Assembly (NCBI GenBank): GCA_947625995.1
Contig: CANQQN010000021.1
Location: 1 to 14,270, forward strand
Direction: 5' to 3'
DNA from: an uncultured Lachnospiraceae bacterium
Lineage (GTDB): Bacteria > Bacillota > Clostridia > Lachnospirales > Lachnospiraceae
DNA length: 14,270 nucleotides
Shown: one piece after another, positions 5,133 to 11,815 of the stretch
Numbering within the stretch: the first letter of the stretch is position 1
Layout: every line of letters begins with the position of its first letter
Notes under the pieces: generated by a model
Told to the model about the DNA's origin: nothing
The model's input: the letters and a program-made list of their open reading frames with translations, nothing else
Database searches by the model: none
Program-made: the position numbers and the translations under genes

Positions 5133-5753
5133 TTATTTTGCGGGATCAGGAGCCGGGATCACGCCTGCCTTGTGCAGGGCTGCCCCTACGGCGCCTGTAA
5201 TGATCGTGGAGGAGATCATCTCGCAAACGGCATTGATGCCTACAAATGTACAGACGAACAGTATGATATTTTGCCCCCCGATAAGATCTTGCATATAGTC
5301 TGTATTCCCGAACAGAACTACCAGAAGGGTCATGAACAGCAGCGTGTTCAAAAATGCGGAAAAAAATCCGGTGACGGCGCAGGAAACATATACGTTGGCA
5401 TGTTTTTTCATGCCCCTGAAAATGAATCCCAGAAGAAGTCCGTCAAGAACACGGGGGACGAATCGCTGGATAAAAGCAAACACAGGATTGATCCCGAACA
5501 GAATGACACCCATGGCGCTGCTCCCGCCGATGCCGATGCACTGCAGGAAGCTGGTAAGTCCGAAGATGGCGCCTGCCACAGCACCTCCAAGAGGGCCAAG
5601 TGCAATAGCGCTGATCGCAACGGGTATGACATTAAATGTGATTGCCAGAGGTCCGATGTTGAGATAGCCTAAGGGAGTGTAAGCCATGAGCAGAAGAATT
5701 GCGGCCATAAGGCCAAGAAGAGCCAGTTGCATTGGTTGAAAACCAGATTTCAT
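5133..5753 (-). CDS. ECF transporter S component, probably for pantothenate
   Basis: Membrane substrate-binding subunit of an energy-coupling-factor importer; the shared ATPase and T subunits would be encoded elsewhere. 206 residues with about six hydrophobic segments (roughly 9-28, 40-50, 53-75, 82-112, 122-148, 162-195), small-residue-rich helices (GGAVAGAIFG at 56-65) and a charged RGMKKH loop near 113-118. This is the size and shape of S components. Substrate is inferred: coaX lies directly downstream and coaBC is divergent, and PanT subunits are known in Gram-positive bacteria, so pantothenate is the best guess; another vitamin is possible. The start at 5753 has AAGGAGG 8 nt upstream; an upstream TTG extension lacks a ribosome site. 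Promoter and a long leader lie upstream. Confidence 0.85.
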   Translation of the reverse strand: MKSGFQPMQLALLGLMAAILLLMAYTPLGYLNIGPLAITFNVIPVAISAIALGPLGGAVAGAIFGLTSFLQCIGIGGSSAMGVILFGINPVFAFIQRFVPRVLDGLLLGFIFRGMKKHANVYVSCAVTGFFSAFLNTLLFMTLLVVLFGNTDYMQDLIGGQNIILFVCTFVGINAVCEMISSTIITGAVGAALHKAGVIPAPDPAK

Positions 5754-5940
5754 AATTTTATCCTCCTTGTTATTATTCCCGTTTGCCAACGCCGCTTTCT
5801 AATATGATCCGGCAAAAGAACAGGAACGTCCATGAAATTTGCGGTTACCATCCGGGCAGGGTATGATACCGGTTCTGACGTCCTGCAGTCTGTACCTTGG
5901 GTCGAAAAACCAACGGCATCGTTATCAGGGATACAATACA
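5754..5940 (-). promoter_or_regulatory. Long 5' leader of the transporter-coaX transcript, function unknown
   Basis: From the predicted start near 5940 to the ATG at 5753 there is about 187 nt with no convincing ORF. Short complementary segments exist on the minus strand: GGTA/TACC inside a GCAGG/CCTGC closure (about 5860-5890), and TTGG/CCAA. I checked by eye for TPP, FMN, THF, cobalamin and SAM riboswitch cores and recognised none. It may hold an unrecognised control element or simply be untranslated. Confidence 0.3.
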
Positions 5941-5946
5941 GGAAAG

Positions 5947-5975
5947 ACTATAGCACGAAAGCAAAGGAAACACAA
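5947..5975 (-). promoter_or_regulatory. Promoter of the ECF transporter-coaX operon
   Basis: On the minus strand TTGTGT (5975-5970), 17-bp spacer, TATAGT (5952-5947), with TGC before the -10 giving an extended -10. No better match was seen closer to the gene. Confidence 0.5.
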
Positions 5976-6004
5976 GACAAACAGCAGAAAAATTAAAAAA
6001 TATA

Positions 6005-6046
6005 TGGTAAACTTTTCATAGATGTTGTATACTGAAAGCGTTATAA
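6005..6046 (+). promoter_or_regulatory. Possible coaBC promoter with a cre-like sequence
   Basis: TATACT (6028-6033) is a reasonable -10, but the -35 region (around 6005-6010, TGGTAA) is poor. Overlapping the predicted start is TGAAAGCGTTATAA (6033-6046), which matches the catabolite-response (cre) pattern TGNAANCGNTNNCA except for one fixed base. Both calls are tentative. The coaBC leader would be about 60 nt. Confidence 0.3.
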
Positions 6047-6098
6047 ACAGATTATGACTACCAGTTCTTGTAGAATCTGATCGAAAGGCGGGCAGGCA

Positions 6099-7298
6099 AT
6101 GTTAAAAGGGAAAACGGTGGTTTTAGGTGTAACGGGCGGTATTGCGGCGTATAAAGCGGCAAATCTGGCAAGTATGCTTGTAAAACAACGGGCGGACGTT
6201 CATGTGATCATGACAAAAAACGCCTTGAATTTTATCAATCCCATTACTTTTGAGACGCTCACGGGCAACAAATGCCTGACGGACACCTTTGACAGGAATT
6301 TCCAATATCAGGTGGAGCATGTGGAGCTTGCCAAGCGGGCGGATGTGGTAATGATCGCCCCTGCCACTGCAAATGTGATCGCAAAGATGGCAAACGGACT
6401 TGCGGATGATATGCTCACCACTACGGTGCTTGCCTGCACCTGCCCCAGAATCGTTGCACCCGCCATGAATACGAGAATGTATGAGAATCCTGCCACGCAG
6501 GATAATCTGAAGAAGCTTGTAGACTATGGTTTTCAGATCGTAGAACCTGCCGTGGGCAGGCTGGCCTGTAAGGATGTGGGCGCAGGTAAGCTTCCGAAGG
6601 AAGCGCTTTTGATGGATTGGATTCTGAGAGAAACTGCGCATAAAAAGGATATGAAGGGCCTGCGTGTGCTTGTGACGGCCGGCCCCACGATGGAAGCCAT
6701 CGATCCGGTGCGCTTTATCACCAACCATTCCTCCGGGAAAATGGGATACGCCATAGCCAGAGCGGCCATGTTGCGGGGGGCGGAGGTGACCCTTGTGACC
6801 GGGAAAACAGCCATTGACCCGCCGCCTTTTGTGGAGGTGGTACCTGTCACAAGCGCAAAAGAGCTTTTCCATGCGGTGATTGCAAGGAGCCATGAGCAGG
6901 ATATGATCATCAAGGCGGCGGCTGTTGCCGATTACCGCCCGGCGCAGACTTCCGAAGAGAAGCTTCACAAATCCGACGAAGATCTGACGCTTGTGCTGGA
7001 GAGAACAGAAGACACGCTGCAATATCTCGGAGACCATAAGAGAGCAGGGCAGCTTCTGTGCGGTTTTGCGATGGAAACCTCCGATACGGAAAAACGCGCA
7101 AGGGAAAAGCTGCGAAAGAAAAAACTCGATATGATCGTTGCAAATAATGTGAAGGTGGAGGGCGCAGGCTTTGGAACCGACACCAATATCGTGACGCTCC
7201 TCACAGAAAAGGAAACCATCGGCCTTGCGCAGATGAGTAAGGACGATGTGGCAGAATGCGTTCTGGATAAGCTATTACAGCTTGGACAAAACCGGTAG
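6099..7298 (+). CDS. coaBC: Bifunctional phosphopantothenoylcysteine decarboxylase / phosphopantothenate-cysteine ligase
   Basis: Catalyses two consecutive CoA steps: CoaB joins cysteine to 4'-phosphopantothenate (CTP-dependent in bacteria), then the FMN-containing CoaC domain decarboxylates the product to 4'-phosphopantetheine. 399 residues, full length. CoaC domain (1 to about 180): N-terminal GVTGGIAAYK (10-19), active-site His74 in VEHVELAK, APATAN (87-92), PAMN (121-124), and Cys157 in GRLACKDVG. CoaB domain (about 186-399): GPTMEAIDPVRFITN (195-209), HSSGKMG (210-216), AAAVADYRP (273-281) and the lysines of EKLHK (287-291). All expected catalytic residues are present. AAAGG lies 10 nt before the ATG. 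It is divergent from the transporter-coaX operon and followed after 17 bp by the alcohol dehydrogenase. Confidence 0.97.
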   Translation: MLKGKTVVLGVTGGIAAYKAANLASMLVKQRADVHVIMTKNALNFINPITFETLTGNKCLTDTFDRNFQYQVEHVELAKRADVVMIAPATANVIAKMANGLADDMLTTTVLACTCPRIVAPAMNTRMYENPATQDNLKKLVDYGFQIVEPAVGRLACKDVGAGKLPKEALLMDWILRETAHKKDMKGLRVLVTAGPTMEAIDPVRFITNHSSGKMGYAIARAAMLRGAEVTLVTGKTAIDPPPFVEVVPVTSAKELFHAVIARSHEQDMIIKAAAVADYRPAQTSEEKLHKSDEDLTLVLERTEDTLQYLGDHKRAGQLLCGFAMETSDTEKRAREKLRKKKLDMIVANNVKVEGAGFGTDTNIVTLLTEKETIGLAQMSKDDVAECVLDKLLQLGQNR

Positions 7299-7315
7299 AG
7301 CAGGGAGGGATTTTT

Positions 7316-8413
7316 TTGAAACAGTATTATATGCCTGTAAAGGTGCTCATGGCGGAAAACTGTGCTTCCGAAAATAAGAAAGTATTTGCGGAATTGGGGA
7401 AAAAGGCGTTGATCGTCACGGGCAGGCGTTCGGCAAAAGCCTGCGGCGCCCTTGACGACGTGACAGAGGCATTGACTGCAAACGGACAAGAATACGTTCT
7501 GTATGATCAAGTTATGAACAACCCCACGGTGGAATGCGTATACGAAGGCGGAAGTCTGGCAAAAAAAGAAAAGGTGGATTTTGTTGTTGCCATTGGCGGC
7601 GGCTCCCCTATGGATGCGGCAAAGGTGATGGCTATGCTTGCCGTTTGTGAGATCCCGAAGGAAGAAATCTTTTCAGGCGTTGCGGGGTTTCCCGCGCTGC
7701 CCATGATCCATATTCCGACCACGGCAGGAACAGGCTCGGAGGTGACGCCTTATGCTATACTGACGAATCCTGCAAAGGAGACAAAGACCAGTCTTTCCGC
7801 CCCTTCCCTATTTCCGAAATACGCCCTGCTTGACGAGCGTTATCTTCAGGAATTGCCCCGCCGTTCCATGATACATACGGTGATTGATTCCCTTTCCCAT
7901 TCTATGGAGGGAATGTTGTCCGTGCGGGCCGGCGAGTTGACTGACGGTATGGCGCTTCAGGCTATTTCCATGATCGGCAGATGTTTTTCCGCGCTTCTGG
8001 AGGACAGTCTCTCAAAGGAGGACAGAAGACAGCTTCTGCTTGCCTCTACTCTGGGCGGTATGGTGATCGCAAATACCGGGACCACAGTGGTACATTCTAT
8101 GGGATATTCCCTGACCTATTTTCATGGGGCGGATCATGGCCGGGCAAACGGGCTTCTGCTTCCGGAATTTTTAAAGGTGGCAAGAAAGTCGGAGGCTCAT
8201 CGTGTGGAAAAAATGCTTCATGCTTTCGGAACGGCAGATGCAGAGCAATTCGCCGGGAAAATAGGAGAACTGTTGGGAGAACGGGAAAAGCTGACGGGAA
8301 GCGAGATCGAGAAATATACGGCTTTGGCATCGGGCTCCAAAAATATCGCCAACTGCCGTGTACCCATTACTCCCGCGGATATCAGAAATATTTTTACCGC
8401 CAGCCTCGGATAA
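7316..8413 (+). CDS. Iron-containing alcohol dehydrogenase family protein (TTG start)
   Basis: NAD(P)-dependent metal alcohol dehydrogenase of the type III (Fe-ADH) family, 365 residues. Visible: dinucleotide-binding GGGSPMD (94-100), PTTAGTGSEVT (134-144), and the four metal ligands Asp191 and His195 (DSLSH), His260 (HSMGYS) and His274 (GADHGRANG). The start is TTG at 7316, 5 nt after AGGGAGGGA; the first ATG (codon 6) is too far from that site. Being 17 bp behind coaBC, it is probably co-transcribed. Substrate cannot be read from sequence. Fe-ADHs include butanol and 1,2-propanediol (lactaldehyde) dehydrogenases; the rhamnose kinase nearby makes a lactaldehyde reductase role conceivable but unproven. 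No clear terminator follows. Confidence 0.9.
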   Translation: MKQYYMPVKVLMAENCASENKKVFAELGKKALIVTGRRSAKACGALDDVTEALTANGQEYVLYDQVMNNPTVECVYEGGSLAKKEKVDFVVAIGGGSPMDAAKVMAMLAVCEIPKEEIFSGVAGFPALPMIHIPTTAGTGSEVTPYAILTNPAKETKTSLSAPSLFPKYALLDERYLQELPRRSMIHTVIDSLSHSMEGMLSVRAGELTDGMALQAISMIGRCFSALLEDSLSKEDRRQLLLASTLGGMVIANTGTTVVHSMGYSLTYFHGADHGRANGLLLPEFLKVARKSEAHRVEKMLHAFGTADAEQFAGKIGELLGEREKLTGSEIEKYTALASGSKNIANCRVPITPADIRNIFTASLG

Positions 8414-8437
8414 AGAGACATCAGGCAAATGCGGTCG

Positions 8438-8466
8438 TTGAAAAACAAGGGGTTTTATGGTAAAAT
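8438..8466 (+). promoter_or_regulatory. Strong promoter of the hprK operon
   Basis: TTGAAA (8438-8443), exactly 17 bp, TAAAAT (8461-8466), with TGG immediately before the -10 as an extended -10. Predicted start near 8473 leaves about 37 nt of leader with AGGAGGA (8494-8500). Confidence 0.75.
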
Positions 8467-8509
8467 TTATCTACTATGATTACAAAGGATTTCAGGAGGA
8501 ACAGGATTT

Positions 8510-9451
8510 GTGAAGGGTGTATCATTACAGAAATTTGTGGAAAAGATGGCGTTGAAGAATCTGACGCCGGATATTGAACTGAAAGGGAAAAAGATCACTT
8601 CTCCGGAGGTGAACCGTCCGGCGCTGCAGCTTGCCGGATATTTTGAACATTTTGACGCGGACAGAGTGCAGATCGTCGGTTATGTGGAGTCTACTTATCT
8701 GGAAGGCCTTTCTTCCCAGCGCAGGACGGAAATGTTTGAGAAACTGATGTCCTATGAGATCCCCTGCGTGGTGTATTCGTCTGATATGACTCCTGACGAA
8801 GAGATGATGGCGGCAGCTATGAAGGCGCAGATACCGATCTTTCAGTCCCACAAAGCCACATCTCCCCTTATGGCGGAGATCATCCGCTGGCTGAACGTCG
8901 CGCTTGCGCCGATGATCTCCATTCACGGCGTGCTGGTGGACGTATACGGCGAAGGCGTGCTGATCATGGGCGAGAGTGGCCTCGGCAAGAGCGAGACGGC
9001 GCTGGAACTGGTAAAAAGAGGACACCGTTTGGTGACAGATGACGTGGTGGAGATCCGCCGTGTCAGCGAGGAGACACTGATCGGTTCCGCCCCGGATATT
9101 ACCAGACATTTTATTGAACTTCGGGGTATCGGAATCGTGAATATCCAGTCACTCTTTGGGTTCGCAAGCGTAACGGAAACCAAGTCTATTGATCTGGTGA
9201 TCAAGCTTGAAGAGTGGAACAGGGACAAGGAGTATGACCGTCTGGGACTGGAAGAGGAATACACGGAGTTTCTTGGAAACAAGGTGGTATGTCATTCCAT
9301 TCCCATCCGTCCGGGTCGTAATCTTGCCATTATCTGCGAGTCTGTAGCCGTCAACTACCGTCAGAAAAAGATGGGTTACAACGCCGCGCAGGAATTTTAT
9401 AAACGCGTGCAGGAAAACATGCTGCGGCCCCGGGAGGAGGACGACGAATAA
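8510..9451 (+). CDS. hprK: HPr kinase/phosphorylase (GTG start)
   Basis: Phosphorylates HPr of the sugar phosphotransferase system on Ser46 and removes that phosphate, depending on energy state. In Firmicutes this sets carbon catabolite repression through CcpA. 313 residues, normal length. N-terminal domain about 1-128; catalytic domain about 129-313 with conserved His139 (SIHGVLVDVYG), P-loop GESGLGKS (154-161), Asp177-Asp178, family signature RGIGIVNIQ (205-213) and IPIRPGR (264-270). GTG at 8510 is chosen because AGGAGGA precedes it by 9 nt and no ATG occurs before codon 13. The stop is 1 nt before the next gene's ATG, indicating one transcript. Confidence 0.97.
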   Translation: MKGVSLQKFVEKMALKNLTPDIELKGKKITSPEVNRPALQLAGYFEHFDADRVQIVGYVESTYLEGLSSQRRTEMFEKLMSYEIPCVVYSSDMTPDEEMMAAAMKAQIPIFQSHKATSPLMAEIIRWLNVALAPMISIHGVLVDVYGEGVLIMGESGLGKSETALELVKRGHRLVTDDVVEIRRVSEETLIGSAPDITRHFIELRGIGIVNIQSLFGFASVTETKSIDLVIKLEEWNRDKEYDRLGLEEEYTEFLGNKVVCHSIPIRPGRNLAIICESVAVNYRQKKMGYNAAQEFYKRVQENMLRPREEDDE

Positions 9452-9452
9452 T

Positions 9453-10220
9453 ATGCTGGCGATCGAACGCAAAAATGAGATCTTGTCGATCCTGCAGAAG
9501 GAGCAGAGTGTTCTGGTGGCAGATTTAAGCCAGAAATATAAAGTGACCGAGGAGACGATCCGCCGTGATCTGGACAAGCTGGAGAAGGAAGGCTTTGTGA
9601 AGAAAACCTATGGCGGGGCTGTGCTCAATGAAAATACGAACATGGATCTGCCTTTTAAGATCCGTGAGCGCACCAACAAGGCTGAAAAAACAGCCATTGC
9701 GAGGCTGGTGACGGATCTGATCGAAGAGGGAGAGAGCCTGATCATGGATAGTTCTTCCACGTCCTTGATGGTGGCGAAAAATTTAAAAGGCTTTCAGAAT
9801 CTGACCGTGATCACCAATTCAGTGGAGATCATGGTGGAGTTGTCCGGCTGTAAGGGCATCCGTCTCATCTGTACCGGCGGCGTCATGCGGGATTCCGCCC
9901 TCTCACTGGGGGGAAAGACCGCCGAGGAAACCCTTTCCCGCTACAATGTGGATAAGGCGGTCATGTCCTGCAAAGGCATCGACATGGAAAAGGGGATTTC
10001 TGATTCCAACGAGTTCGAGGCAGATCTGAAAGCCGTGATGGCCGGCTGCGCCAAAGAGATCATCTGGGCGATCGACAGCAGCAAATTTGATAAAGTATCT
10101 TTTGTGAAGATCATGGATTTAAAAGCAGGCGATACGGTTGTATCGGAGCAGCCTGTCAGCGAAAAATGGAAAGATTTTTTTGAAAAAGAGAATATACGGT
10201 TTGTAACAGTACCACAATAA
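9453..10220 (+). CDS. DeoR-family transcriptional regulator, possible rhamnose repressor
   Basis: DNA-binding regulator of sugar genes, 255 residues. An N-terminal winged helix-turn-helix (about 6-58) carries the family pattern ETIRRDLDKLEKEG (34-47) and TYGGAVL (52-58). The C-terminal ISOCOT-like sugar-phosphate-sensing domain (about 76-235) has DSSST (99-103), TNS (121-123), GG (142-143, 153-154) and DSSKF (208-212). Such proteins usually repress until a phosphorylated sugar binds. The gene starts 1 nt after hprK, with GGAGGAGG of the hprK end serving as ribosome site, and lies 22 bp before rhaB. B. subtilis RhaR is a DeoR-family repressor beside rhaB, so a rhamnose role with rhamnulose-1-phosphate as effector is a reasonable inference. 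Confidence 0.9.
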   Translation: MLAIERKNEILSILQKEQSVLVADLSQKYKVTEETIRRDLDKLEKEGFVKKTYGGAVLNENTNMDLPFKIRERTNKAEKTAIARLVTDLIEEGESLIMDSSSTSLMVAKNLKGFQNLTVITNSVEIMVELSGCKGIRLICTGGVMRDSALSLGGKTAEETLSRYNVDKAVMSCKGIDMEKGISDSNEFEADLKAVMAGCAKEIIWAIDSSKFDKVSFVKIMDLKAGDTVVSEQPVSEKWKDFFEKENIRFVTVPQ

Positions 10221-10242
10221 TAACAATGGGGAGGATTTACAC

Positions 10243-11664
10243 ATGAGAGAACCAATTTACAATCTGGCATTTGATTTCGGCGCATCCAGCGGCAGGATGA
10301 TCCTCAGTAAATTTGACGGGGAAAAGATCGAACTGGAGGAACTACACAGATTTTCAAACGATCCCGTCCGCGTGGGCAATGTATTTTACTGGGATACGTT
10401 CCGTCTGCTTCACGAATTAAAGAAGGGACTGAAGAAAGCGGCCGCGAAAAAGATACCGGTGGCCGGCATGGCCATCGATACATGGGGTGTGGACTACGGC
10501 CTGCTTGACAAGGACGGGAATCTCATCGGCAATCCGGTGAATTATCGTGACGACCGAACCATCGGCGTCATTGAGGAGGTCGGCAATATCGTACCTTTGA
10601 ACGAGCTTTATGCATCCACAGGCATTCAGTTCATGAATTTCAATACGATCTTCCAGTTTTTTGCGGATAAGAAGATGCGTCCTGATATCTATGAAAAAGC
10701 GGACAAATTTTTGATGATGCCCGATCTGTTCAATTATTTTCTTACGGGAAAGAAATACAATGAATATACCAACGCCAGCACAGGACAGCTTCTGGATGCA
10801 AGAAAGCGCACTTGGGATAAGGATCTGATGGAGCGCGTGGGATTGCGGACCGATCTGTGCTGCCAGATGATACAACCCGGTACTGTTGTAGGCGAATTCC
10901 TTGACGAAGTAGTGAAGGAGACCGGCCTAAGCGGCGTAAAGGTCATCGCCGTGGGCAGCCACGATACTGCCTCCGCAGTGGCCGGCACTCCCTTTGAGGA
11001 GAAAAACGCGGCTTTCTTAAGCTGCGGCACATGGTCGCTTCTTGGGCTGGAGATGGACGAGCCGGTACTCACGGAGGATTCTTACAAATACAATTACACC
11101 AACGAGGGCGGTGTAGAAGGAAAGATCCGCCTGTTGAAAAACATCAACGGATTGTGGATCATGCAGAATCTCCGCAAAAATTGGTGCGAGTTTGAGGAAG
11201 AGGTATCATTCCCCGATATCATCAAAGCTTCCAGAGAGGCAAAGAACAAGGAATTTTTCATCGATCCCAACGACGCCCGGTTTACAGCCCCTTATAATAT
11301 GATGGAGGAAGTGATCGGCTACTGTGAAGAGCATGGACAGGGAAGACCCGAAGGCCTTGGAGAGATCGCTATGGCGATCTACAACGGCCTTACAAGAGAA
11401 TATCAGACGACGGTGAAAAATCTGGAGATCATTGCAGGTGTGAAGATTCCCTGCATCAACATGGTAGGCGGCGGCATTCAGGATCAGCTGCTCTGCGAAT
11501 TGACTGCAAAGGCCACCGGAAGGAAAGTGGTGGCAGGACCTATTGAAGGCTCTGTTCTCGGAAATATCGTGATGCAGTTAAAGACATTGGGAGCAATCTC
11601 CAGCCTTGAAGAAGGACGCAAAATCGTAAAGGCTTCCTTTGATCAGCAGGTATACCTGCCGTAA
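10243..11664 (+). CDS. rhaB: Rhamnulokinase (FGGY carbohydrate kinase)
   Basis: Phosphorylates L-rhamnulose to L-rhamnulose-1-phosphate with ATP in rhamnose breakdown. 473 residues, slightly shorter than the E. coli enzyme. Visible: N-terminal phosphate loop FDFGASSGRMI (10-20); sugar-binding IDTWGVDYGLL (78-88); YRDDR (101-105); catalytic-base Asp241 in GSHDTASA; ATP-binding SCGTWS (260-265); and the C-terminal VGGGIQD nucleotide loop at about 408. Rhamnulokinase is favoured over fuculokinase or glycerol kinase by the DFGASSGR and DTWGVDYGLLD motifs. GGGGAGG lies 8 nt before the ATG. Rhamnose isomerase and aldolase genes are not in this window, and the next gene is unrelated, so the pathway is split or completed elsewhere. 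Confidence 0.92.
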   Translation: MREPIYNLAFDFGASSGRMILSKFDGEKIELEELHRFSNDPVRVGNVFYWDTFRLLHELKKGLKKAAAKKIPVAGMAIDTWGVDYGLLDKDGNLIGNPVNYRDDRTIGVIEEVGNIVPLNELYASTGIQFMNFNTIFQFFADKKMRPDIYEKADKFLMMPDLFNYFLTGKKYNEYTNASTGQLLDARKRTWDKDLMERVGLRTDLCCQMIQPGTVVGEFLDEVVKETGLSGVKVIAVGSHDTASAVAGTPFEEKNAAFLSCGTWSLLGLEMDEPVLTEDSYKYNYTNEGGVEGKIRLLKNINGLWIMQNLRKNWCEFEEEVSFPDIIKASREAKNKEFFIDPNDARFTAPYNMMEEVIGYCEEHGQGRPEGLGEIAMAIYNGLTREYQTTVKNLEIIAGVKIPCINMVGGGIQDQLLCELTAKATGRKVVAGPIEGSVLGNIVMQLKTLGAISSLEEGRKIVKASFDQQVYLP

Positions 11665-11815
11665 GCAGTCGCATCAAAATATAAAGCTGCAGATGCATAG
11701 CGCGAAAAGTCACATGGATGTGCTGATCTTTCACAGGGCTATTTGGGACGATTTGGTAGAGATCGTTATGTATCTGCAGTTTATCTTAATTCTATAAAAA
11801 GGAGCAGATTGTTTT
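11665..11815 (+). other. Intergenic gap between rhaB and the metallopeptidase gene
   Basis: 151 bp with no convincing ORF. There is no strong intrinsic terminator for rhaB; only a short CACAT/ATGTG hairpin near 11711-11722 is visible. A TATAAA occurs at 11793-11798 with no good -35 partner. CTGCAG appears twice. AAGGAG (11799-11804) is the downstream gene's ribosome site. Confidence 0.4.

Noticed and set aside
4911..5672. 253-codon plus-strand frame opposite coaX and the ECF gene
   Set aside because: It lies antisense to two well-supported genes, has low-complexity composition and no recognisable domain; a shadow of the real genes.
5754..5789. TTG start extending the ECF S component by 12 residues
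   Set aside because: The extension is polar (MANGNNNKED) and overlaps the AAGGAGG ribosome site that serves the ATG at 5753.
5860..5900. GGGCAGGGT-like sequence reminiscent of the FMN riboswitch
   Set aside because: Only a short match on the wrong strand for the transporter; the rest of the FMN aptamer (CCCGACCGGCGGT) is missing.
5839..6021. 60-codon plus-strand frame in the divergent intergenic region
   Set aside because: No convincing ribosome site, composition drifting to lysine-rich AT sequence, and overlap with the predicted minus-strand promoter.
6123..7037. 304-codon minus-strand frame opposite coaBC
   Set aside because: Antisense to a fully conserved coaBC, histidine/arginine-rich as expected of a shadow frame, with no ribosome site or domain.
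7316..8413. Assigning the ADH as lactaldehyde reductase (fucO) from rhaB proximity
   Set aside because: Different probable operon, and Fe-ADH substrate cannot be read from the metal ligands alone; left as a generic family call.
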